Source: Bacteroidales bacterium UBA5833
GTDB lineage: Bacteria > Bacteroidota > Bacteroidia > Bacteroidales > Lentimicrobiaceae
Reading direction: 5' to 3'
NCBI GenBank assembly: GCA_002433025.1
Contig: DJGZ01000008.1
Location: forward strand, 195 to 10,816
DNA length: 10,622 nt
Shown here: positions 1 to 5,016 of the stretch, one piece after another
Layout: the number at the start of each line of letters is the position of its first letter
Position numbering within the stretch: position 1 is the first letter of the stretch
Program-made: the position numbers and the translations under genes
Notes under the pieces: model-generated
Databases searched by the model: none
Told to the model about the DNA's origin: nothing
What the model saw: the letters and a program-made list of their open reading frames with translations, nothing else

Positions 1-2
1 TA

Positions 3-214
3 AGGTTGATGAGATTTCATAGTCTTGAATCATTGAATGCTGAATTTCCTGAACACGGGGTAGTGCTTACGTCTCGTCCGGGCTTTGAAAGATCTGGGTT
101 TTAATTAAATCGGCCGGATACTATCTTCAGGAATTGTATGATGGCTCGCTGACGGATGTCGGAGGGATTATTTTCTTTACGTCCAGTCCCGGATCCGGAA
201 GTCAGGATTTATAA
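3..214 (+). pseudogene. Possible C-terminal end of an upstream gene, split by a frame change
   Basis: Two overlapping open stretches read rightward from the window edge. The first is open from 3 to a TAA at 102-104 and includes residues such as RFHSLESLNAEFPEHG and VVLTSRPGFE. The second, in a different frame, is open from 89 to a TAA at 212-214 and contains KSAGYYLQELYDGS and GGIIFFTSSPGSGSQDL. Both look like ordinary protein sequence. Joined near 89-104, they would give one continuous C-terminus of about 70 residues. I infer either a one-base indel (real or from sequencing) in the T/A-rich stretch near 97-109, or a gene that simply ends at 104 with a chance open stretch after it. No family is recognised. 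The second stop overlaps the stop codon of the minus-strand gene at 202-204, so the two would converge. Confidence 0.3.
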
Positions 215-687
215 ATCAGCATGCGTGCAATGGCTGCCAGCAGGTCCACCTGATCGAGATCCTTGATTAATTCGCTGATTTTGCTTACTTTGTCGTCATC
301 CGGCTGATCGGAAGTTATAATCTGTGCAATCTCCCGTGCCTGTTTTCCGGTAATAAAATCTTCCAGCCCCAGCAGATTGTGGCTGCCGGAAGGGTCGCGT
401 TTTACCGGCGGGCCGAATGCTTCAAGTTCGGCAATGACGGCTTCCAGCACCTCGCGTCCCATTTTGCGGCATGCATCCAACTGTGAGAGTCTTCCGGTGG
501 CATCACGCAATGACCAGGAGCTGAAATCGGGTTGTATCGAACGTATCATCTCCACTTTTTGGGAATTTTCCCCGAAAATCCTTCCCAGTATCATGATGGC
601 ATTGGTTTTCCAGGATTGAAGATCAAATGGTTTGCGGTCGAGGCGGTCGATCAGATCGCGAAGCAGGCTGATTTCATTGGTTGACAT
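202..687 (-). CDS. Hypothetical protein, mostly helical, about 161 residues
   Basis: I do not recognise this family. With the ATG at 687-685 the product begins MSTNEISLLRDLIDRLDRKP and is predicted soluble. The N-terminal half has an aromatic and basic core (FDLQSWKTNAIMILGRIFG, then DFSSWSLRDATG and LDACRKMGREVLEAVIAELE), and the C-terminal 50 residues look like two or three amphipathic helices ending ARMLIYKS. There is no signal peptide, membrane segment or catalytic motif. The same frame stays open upstream to a TTG at 768-766, which would add a hydrophobic I/L-rich leader. I prefer the ATG because that leader lies in A/T-rich, promoter-like DNA. No clear Shine-Dalgarno precedes the ATG, which is common in Bacteroidota. 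A weak -7-like sequence (TATCTTAG on the minus strand, 739-732) lies in the leader. The neighbours give no functional hint. Confidence 0.62.
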   Translation of the reverse strand: MSTNEISLLRDLIDRLDRKPFDLQSWKTNAIMILGRIFGENSQKVEMIRSIQPDFSSWSLRDATGRLSQLDACRKMGREVLEAVIAELEAFGPPVKRDPSGSHNLLGLEDFITGKQAREIAQIITSDQPDDDKVSKISELIKDLDQVDLLAAIARMLIYKS

Positions 688-817
688 GTTGGAGGACGTT
701 TTTGGAAAGATGATGTTGTAAATCTGTAGTGCTAAGATAGCGATTATAATCTTTAACACTCTTGTCAAGCCAAATTATGAGATTAACTTCTGTGAGCTCA
801 CCGCCACTGGTGGTTCA

Positions 818-840
818 GTTCTTCGCTAACGCTCAGAATT
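818..840 (-). repeat. Inverted copy of an ATTCTGA...GAAGAAC repeat
   Basis: Read on the minus strand this segment is AATTCTGAGCGTTAGCGAAG followed by AAC. It resembles the short dispersed repeats of the form CATTCTGA-GCGAAG-CGAAGAAxC that I know from many environmental bacterial genomes, Bacteroidota included. A related copy in the opposite orientation sits at 929-970, so the two form an imperfect inverted pair enclosing the 866-908 hairpin. The dispersed-repeat interpretation is inference; copy number cannot be judged from one window. Confidence 0.55.
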
Positions 841-865
841 ACTTTAACTTACATAGGTTTGAGGG

Positions 866-908
866 AGAGGGGGCTTTGTGGCGGCTATGCCGCCACAAAG
901 CCCCCTCT
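866..908. repeat. Perfect 20-bp inverted repeat with 3-nt loop
   Basis: Arms 866-885 and 889-908 are exact reverse complements (left arm begins AGAGGGGGCTTTG, right arm ends CAAAGCCCCCTCT), separated by TAT. The stem is strongly G/C-rich at both ends. It could fold in either strand as DNA or RNA. It is not followed by a long T-run on either side, so a classical intrinsic terminator is a poor fit. It is centred between the two oppositely oriented repeat copies at 818-840 and 929-970, suggesting it is the core of a small palindromic or MITE-like element. Confidence 0.85.
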
Positions 909-928
909 GATAATAGTTAATGTATTGT

Positions 929-970
929 CATTCTGAATCCCGCACGTGCGGGATAGTGAAGTGAAGAACC
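929..970 (+). repeat. ATTCTGA...GAAGAAC repeat with an internal 18-bp palindrome
   Basis: This copy reads CATTCTGA, then a perfect 18-bp palindrome at 937-954 (ATCCCGCACGTGCGGGAT), then AGTGAAGTGAAGAACC. The flanking halves match the minus-strand repeat at 818-840, which has only a short GCGTTAG segment where the palindrome sits here. The last 8 bases (963-970, GAAGAACC) are also the reverse complement of GGTTCTTC at 1006-1013, giving a further stem with a 35-nt loop. Confidence 0.6.
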
Positions 971-1005
971 TTATAAATCCTCCCAAAGATTCACAGGACA
1001 ACAGG

Positions 1006-1013
1006 GGTTCTTC
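1006..1013. repeat. Short inverted match to the repeat end
   Basis: GGTTCTTC here pairs with GAAGAACC at 963-970 and matches the start of the 818-840 repeat copy. It may be the outer boundary of the repeat element or a partial third copy. An 8-bp match alone is weak evidence. Confidence 0.35.
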
Positions 1014-1097
1014 AATTATCCTTATGCACTGTTGCGTAATGCCATTATGCAAAAAGATCATCTGCCTGAAAGTATATCATCCCATGGAATAATCACC

Positions 1098-1125
1098 TTG
1101 TATTTGACGGCTTTTTGTACATTTG
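1098..1125 (+). promoter_or_regulatory. dnaG promoter candidate
   Basis: TACATTTG at 1118-1125 matches the Bacteroidota -7 consensus TAnnTTTG exactly. A TTG at 1098-1100 is a possible -33 element, with a 17-bp spacing that is a little short. Transcription would start near 1132, about 20 bases before the TTG start codon of dnaG. Confidence 0.6.
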
Positions 1126-1152
1126 AAGATCATTCAAACATAAGCCAAATCA

Positions 1153-3105
1153 TTGATTCCCAGGGATACCATACAAAGCATTCTGGATGCCGCCCGCATC
1201 GAAGAGGTGGTGGGTGACTTCGTGCAACTGAAACGGCGCGGGGTTAACCTGCTGGGACTTTGTCCGTTCCATAACGAGAAAACCCCTTCATTCACGGTCT
1301 CTCCGGCCAAAGGAATTTTTAAATGTTTTGGTTGCGGTAAGGCCGGTAATGCGGTAAACTTCGTGATGGAACACGAAAAGTACTCCTATCCCGAAGCCCT
1401 GCGTTACCTTGCCAGCAAATATGGCATTGAGGTCGAAGAGCAGGAGCCGACACCGGAAGAAAAACAGCAGGATACCGACCGCGACAGCCTGTTCAGCCTG
1501 AACGACTTTGCCAGAAAGTTTTATGTAAATACCCTGTTCGAATCGGAAGAAGGCAAGGCCATCGGACTCAGCTATTTCCTTGAAAGGGGATTCCGCGAAG
1601 ATATAATCCGGAAGTTCCAGCTTGGATTCTCGCCCACCGCCTGGGATACATTTACAAAAACCGCTCTTCAGAACGGCTATTCCGAAAAATACCTTGTCGA
1701 TTCGGGCCTGACCATCAGCAAGGACGGGAAGCACTACGACCGCTTCCGCGAAAGGGTGATGTTTCCCATCCACAACCTCACCGGGAAGGTGATCGGCTTT
1801 GGCGGGCGCATCCTGACTTCCGACAAAACCAAACCCAAGTACGTAAATTCGCCGGAGTCGGAGGTCTACAACAAGTCGAAAAGCCTTTATGGTATCTGGC
1901 TGGCCCGCAATTCCATCGTGGCCCGCGACAATTGCTTCCTGGTTGAGGGATACACTGATGTGATTTCGCTGCATCAGTCGGGGATCGAAAATGTGGTCGC
2001 CTCCTCGGGCACTTCGCTGACAACCGATCAGATACGCCTGATCAGTAAGTTTACCCGCAATATTACCATCCTTTATGATGGGGATCCTGCTGGGATCAAA
2101 GCCTCCTTCAGGGGGATTGACATGATCCTGGAACAGGGGATGAATGTGAAGGTGGTGCTTTTTCCGGATGGAGAAGATCCGGATTCGTATGCGCGCAAGC
2201 ACAGTTCTTCCGATCTGGAAGCGTTTATTTCTACCAATTCGGATGATTTCATCGCGTTCAAAACCAGGCTGTTGCTGGATGAAACGCAAAACGATCCGGT
2301 TAAAAAAGCCGGGCTGATCCATGAAATCATTCAGACCATCAGCCTGATTCCGGATCCGATCATCCGGCCGCTGTTCATCAGGGAATGCGCAGAAATCATG
2401 CAGATTGCCGAGCAAACGCTGATGAATGAGCTGAATAAGCTGCTCAGGAAAAAGAAGCTGAAAGGTTATGAAAGTGAATCGCAGGAGCAGATTCCGGAGC
2501 CGGTAATTATTGCGCCCCCTCAGGAGCTGGCACCCGATATCAGTGATTGCAGCGCCCAGGAGCTGGATGTGATCAGGATGCTGCTTTTATACGGGTCGAA
2601 AGAAATTAAAGTCAGATTGCAATCCGATGATCCTGAAGTAAATGAATATTTAAAGACATCGGTTGCCGCCTTTATCTGCAATGATATCCGGGCCAGCCAG
2701 ATCACCTTTGATTCGGTGCTATACCAGGCTGTATTTGACGCTTTCGCGATGGGTGTAGACACAGATTCCCTGCCGGATGAACGTTTCTTCACCCTGCATG
2801 CCGATCCGGATATTGTTAAACTGGCGATAGACCTGCTGAGCCTGAAGTATGAACTGAGCCCGGGCTGGGAAGAGATCAAAATTTATGTACCGGCTGAAGC
2901 GGATGGCCTGGATGAAACCGTGCCCCGGGCGGTACTGGCCCTTATGCATCGCAAATTGTCAGCCCTAATTGATGCTAACCAAAAGCAAATGAAATCTTTA
3001 GATGATAAAAGTGATGCCTGGCCTGACCTTATATCAAGAAAGATGTATCTTGAAAAGGTACGGAATGACATTGGACGAAGACTGGGGCGTATATTGAACT
3101 GGTGA
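1153..3105 (+). CDS. dnaG: DNA primase
   Basis: Synthesises RNA primers on the lagging strand and at replication initiation, working with the replicative helicase DnaB. Domain order is complete for the family at 650 residues. The N-terminal CHC2 zinc finger has C37 and H40 (CPFH) and C58 and C61 (CFGC). The polymerase core includes RFRERVMFPI (197-206). The TOPRIM domain shows VEGYTDV around E265, LYDGDPAG (D309, D311) and FPDGEDPDSY (337-346), the metal-binding acidic residues. A less conserved helical C-terminal region (about 480-650) fits the helicase-interaction domain. The start is TTG at 1153: an in-frame TAA lies at 1141-1143, the residues MIPRDTIQSILDAARIEEVV fit the usual N-terminus, and the next ATG (residue 72) would delete the zinc finger. 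Transcribed from its own promoter; the next gene begins 61 bp downstream. Confidence 0.97.
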   Translation: MIPRDTIQSILDAARIEEVVGDFVQLKRRGVNLLGLCPFHNEKTPSFTVSPAKGIFKCFGCGKAGNAVNFVMEHEKYSYPEALRYLASKYGIEVEEQEPTPEEKQQDTDRDSLFSLNDFARKFYVNTLFESEEGKAIGLSYFLERGFREDIIRKFQLGFSPTAWDTFTKTALQNGYSEKYLVDSGLTISKDGKHYDRFRERVMFPIHNLTGKVIGFGGRILTSDKTKPKYVNSPESEVYNKSKSLYGIWLARNSIVARDNCFLVEGYTDVISLHQSGIENVVASSGTSLTTDQIRLISKFTRNITILYDGDPAGIKASFRGIDMILEQGMNVKVVLFPDGEDPDSYARKHSSSDLEAFISTNSDDFIAFKTRLLLDETQNDPVKKAGLIHEIIQTISLIPDPIIRPLFIRECAEIMQIAEQTLMNELNKLLRKKKLKGYESESQEQIPEPVIIAPPQELAPDISDCSAQELDVIRMLLLYGSKEIKVRLQSDDPEVNEYLKTSVAAFICNDIRASQITFDSVLYQAVFDAFAMGVDTDSLPDERFFTLHADPDIVKLAIDLLSLKYELSPGWEEIKIYVPAEADGLDETVPRAVLALMHRKLSALIDANQKQMKSLDDKSDAWPDLISRKMYLEKVRNDIGRRLGRILNW

Positions 3106-3129
3106 AAATTGGCGAAAACTTTTAATTAT

Positions 3130-3137
3130 TTTATTTG
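3130..3137 (+). promoter_or_regulatory. Weak -7 promoter element upstream of the small membrane protein
   Basis: TTTATTTG matches TAnnTTTG except at the second base. It is 29 bp before the ATG at 3167, in the 61-bp gap after dnaG, a suitable distance for a separate promoter. No convincing -33 element is seen, and read-through from dnaG is equally possible. Confidence 0.3.
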
Positions 3138-3166
3138 TTTACCTTACAACACTCAAAGTTAAACAA

Positions 3167-3379
3167 ATGAAAAAAAATATTGGAAATACCGATAAACTGA
3201 TCAGGCTGGTGCTTGCCCTGGTGGTAGCCGTGCTTTACTTTCTGAATATTATCAGCGGAACGCTTGCCATCGTGCTTGGCATTTTCGCTTTGGTAATGGT
3301 GCTTACAAGCCTGATGAACTTTTGCGGATTGTACGCCATCTTTGGCTGTTCAACCTGCAAAAGTGAAGGTAAAAAGTAA
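3167..3379 (+). CDS. DUF2892 / YgaP-like two-helix inner membrane protein
   Basis: A 70-residue protein that matches the small DUF2892 (YgaP-type transmembrane domain) family. The N-terminus MKKNIGNTDKLIRLVLAL has the family's N-x-G-x-x-D-x-x-x-R pattern. Two hydrophobic segments follow, about residues 11-28 and 31-51, joined by a tight turn containing SGT. The tail NFCGLYAIFGCSTCK (51-65) carries C53, C61 and C64 and is typical of the family. In some proteins this domain is fused to rhodanese; here it stands alone. The molecular role is not established. It starts at ATG after an A-rich leader (AAACAAATG) and is followed by a strong terminator, so it is the last gene of this rightward segment. 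Confidence 0.85.
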   Translation: MKKNIGNTDKLIRLVLALVVAVLYFLNIISGTLAIVLGIFALVMVLTSLMNFCGLYAIFGCSTCKSEGKK

Positions 3380-3424
3380 TAATTTTTATCCTTTTTACCA
3401 CAATCAGCAGGATTAAACAAAAAT

Positions 3425-3472
3425 AAGCCTGTCAGCATCTTTATTGCCGGCAGGCTTTGGTTTTTTGATTTT
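3425..3472. terminator. Bidirectional intrinsic terminator between convergent genes
   Basis: AAGCCTG (3425-3431) pairs with CAGGCTT (3451-3457), extended by T-G and C-G pairs to a 9-bp stem and, past one mismatch, two more pairs. Rightward it is followed by TGGTTTTTTGATTTTT; leftward the minus strand gives ATTTTTGTTT after the stem. It can serve the DUF2892 gene and the minus-strand YceI gene. Confidence 0.8.
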
Positions 3473-3511
3473 TCAGGAAATAGTCACGCAGAACCCTGTA
3501 AACCGGTAAAA

Positions 3512-4066
3512 TTATTTCGCAAGTTTTTCAAGCGTCACATCCACGTCAATCTGTATGCTCCTGGCAATGTTGTTGGCAACAGCCGCAGGAACTTTGATGC
3601 CGTAATCGGCCAGCAGCACATTGAAGGTGGACTTTCCATAGACTTTCCCTTCCCTGATCTCCAGGGTCCCTTTTTCAGAAATCTTTTTGGTAATCCCCTT
3701 GATGGTGAGGTCGCCTTCAACGTTCACCGGATAAACTCCGTTTTTGTCGAACGGGACGTCATTGATATTTGACACCTTTCCGGTAAAGGTGGCATTGGGA
3801 AACTTATCGGATTCCACATAATTCTCATTGAAGTGCTCCTGCATCAGGGCTTTTTCAAATTGAAATGATTTCATCAGCACCCGGAAAACAAATTCGCCTG
3901 TTTGCTGATCAAGGGCGCTGTTTACCTGACGGTTGTGCGCTTCGATATCCTCCATGGGTGTGGTGGAGAAAAAGCGGATATGGCCGTTTTTGGTGATGTA
4001 CTTCTGGGCATTGACGCTGGCCAGGGAAAGGATGGTCAATAGGAATAGGGCTGTTAACTGTTTCAT
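3512..4066 (-). CDS. YceI-family secreted protein
   Basis: A 184-residue protein with a clear N-terminal signal peptide (hydrophobic LTALFLLTILSLASVNA, probable cleavage after A20) and a YceI-like lipocalin fold downstream. Family signatures visible are NYVESDKFPNATFTGKV (about 83-99), GDLTIKGITKKISEKGTL in the middle, and a final strand IQIDVDVTLEKLAK. YceI proteins form beta-barrels that bind isoprenoid-type lipids such as polyprenyl chains in the periplasm. The substrate here is unknown. It lies 64 bp downstream of the OB-fold gene on the same strand, so the two are probably co-transcribed, ending at the hairpin at 3425-3457. The ATG start is supported by the signal peptide. Confidence 0.92.
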   Translation of the reverse strand: MKQLTALFLLTILSLASVNAQKYITKNGHIRFFSTTPMEDIEAHNRQVNSALDQQTGEFVFRVLMKSFQFEKALMQEHFNENYVESDKFPNATFTGKVSNINDVPFDKNGVYPVNVEGDLTIKGITKKISEKGTLEIREGKVYGKSTFNVLLADYGIKVPAAVANNIARSIQIDVDVTLEKLAK

Positions 4067-4130
4067 AATTGTTTCTGTTTTTGTGAATTATTGAAAGGGG
4101 GATTACGTCCGGTAAGAGGCCGGTACGGTT

Positions 4131-4568
4131 TTATTCAACCAGGCTGCAGTGCTCGAGGATTACATCGGTTTCGTTGTAACCGGTGCAAAAACCTTTGATG
4201 GTAAGGGTTGTTCCCGGCGCCTGGCTGATGATTTTATCCTTTGATTCAGGCAGCATGGTAAAGCGGATCCCTTCGCTGCCAAACATACCCTCGTCAATTT
4301 CGAATACCGCCACCGTGAATGAATCGTTCTGTTCCACCGATGTAAGCGCACCGGTGACTGCAATTACCTTTCCGTTATACATTGCGGATGCGGCGGCCTG
4401 ATCCGCCCTGAATTCCTCAAACAGGGCCAGGGCTTCAACCGTGAACTCAGGTTCAGCTTTTAAATAGTCCTTGTGGGGTTTGTTGTATACAAAGAAATAG
4501 ACCAGTATTCCTGCGATGAGGCCCACAAGTGCGAGGGCTCCCGCTGCGATGAACAATTTTCTTTTCAT
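4131..4568 (-). CDS. OB-fold (tRNA_anti-like) membrane-anchored protein
   Basis: A 145-residue protein. Residues 5-27 (LFIAAGALALVGLIAGILVYFFV) form a signal anchor or uncleaved membrane helix. A short helical linker rich in E and A follows (about 36-60), then a compact beta domain: YNGKVIAVTGALTSVEQ (64-80), a central strand pair TVAVFEID...GIRFTML, and TLTIKGFCTGYNETDVILEHCSLVE (121-145). This pattern matches the tRNA_anti-like OB-fold proteins common in Bacteroidota, whose function is unknown. No nucleic-acid role should be assumed from the name, since the domain is probably outside the cytoplasm. The ATG at 4568-4566 is chosen because AAAGGG lies just upstream and the membrane segment follows directly; the frame is open further up to a TTG at 4619. 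It probably forms an operon with the YceI gene downstream. Confidence 0.8.
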   Translation of the reverse strand: MKRKLFIAAGALALVGLIAGILVYFFVYNKPHKDYLKAEPEFTVEALALFEEFRADQAAASAMYNGKVIAVTGALTSVEQNDSFTVAVFEIDEGMFGSEGIRFTMLPESKDKIISQAPGTTLTIKGFCTGYNETDVILEHCSLVE

Positions 4569-4811
4569 TTTCAACCCTTTAAGTGAATAAATCCGGTAAT
4601 ACCCTATGAACTGGTTCAAAACAACAGGATACGATTGTGATAGTCAAACCTGATAATTTCGTTTTCAGGTATGCCGCTTTTTGTATCAGACCATTAATGT
4701 CAAAAGGGAAACCGGGATCAGCGCTCTTGTAAGGTTTACATCTTTAACGGGATCAGTACCCGTTTATTTCAGCCTGTTTCAGTCAGTTGAGAAAGTATAC
4801 CAACCCCGGAA

Positions 4812-4829
4812 TGTTAATGTTTATTAACA
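4812..4829. repeat. Short inverted repeat TGTTAAT-N4-ATTAACA
   Basis: TGTTAAT (4812-4818) and ATTAACA (4823-4829) are exact reverse complements around a GTTT spacer. It lies about 245 bp upstream of the OB-fold gene start. The size and symmetry would fit a dimeric regulator's site, but nothing else supports that. Confidence 0.3.
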
Positions 4830-4930
4830 AACATGTAAGAAAGATGTTTACCCTGCGCCGGAATCATTGATGATCATCTTGTTTTCAAAAGGGGTAAATC
4901 CGGCCAACAGCCATTTCAGAAGAAAAATTG

Positions 4931-4958
4931 AAAATATTCCTTTGAAAAGGAATATTTT
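4931..4958 (-). terminator. A/T-rich hairpin terminator after the lamin-tail gene
   Basis: AAAATATTCCTTT (4931-4943) and AAAGGAATATTTT (4946-4958) are exact reverse complements. On the minus strand the hairpin lies about 58 bases after the stop codon of the 5017-7608 gene and is followed by CAATTTTTCTTCT. The G/C content of the stem is low, so strength is uncertain. Confidence 0.6.
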
Positions 4959-5016
4959 TCAGAATGCTTATCGGATACGGGTAGTTAACTATATGATGTG
5001 CACTCGGATGCAGCAA

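Larger units (their letters stand above)
688..1152. other. 465-bp intergenic region with repeats and the dnaG promoter
   Basis: No credible gene is seen here. The left part (about 690-770) is the leader of the minus-strand gene. From about 793 to 1013 there is a dense set of palindromes and inverted repeats, annotated separately. From about 1095 to 1152 lies the dnaG promoter and leader. An in-frame TAA at 1141-1143 closes the dnaG frame just upstream of its start. Confidence 0.7.
4569..5016. other. 448-bp intergenic region without a gene
   Basis: It lies between two minus-strand genes: downstream of the 863-residue protein and upstream of the OB-fold gene. I see no credible coding frame. 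It contains the A/T-rich terminator hairpin (4931-4958), a 10-bp palindrome GATGATCATC (4869-4878), a 7-bp inverted repeat at 4812-4829, and a 6-bp inverted repeat AACGGG/CCCGTT (4746-4764) that overlaps the second of two GGGATCAG direct repeats (near 4709 and 4749). The promoter of the OB-fold/YceI pair should be here, but I find no exact TAnnTTTG on the minus strand. Confidence 0.6.

Noticed and set aside
743..768. TTGACA and TATAAT boxes on the minus strand upstream of the 202-687 gene
   Set aside because: The spacing is only 14 bp, and Bacteroidota's main sigma factor uses a different consensus. The match is probably chance in A/T-rich DNA.
793..1013. CRISPR array or tRNA gene in the repeat-rich gap
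   Set aside because: The repeats are inverted and unequal, without regular spacers, and no cloverleaf or CCA-type end is seen.
1032..1217. Small plus-strand frame overlapping the dnaG start
   Set aside because: It runs through the dnaG promoter and into dnaG in the wrong frame, with no protein-like pattern.
1288..2415. Long minus-strand open frame of 375 codons inside dnaG
   Set aside because: It lies wholly antisense to a clearly functional primase, and its composition (no family motif, odd residue runs) is what a shadow frame gives.
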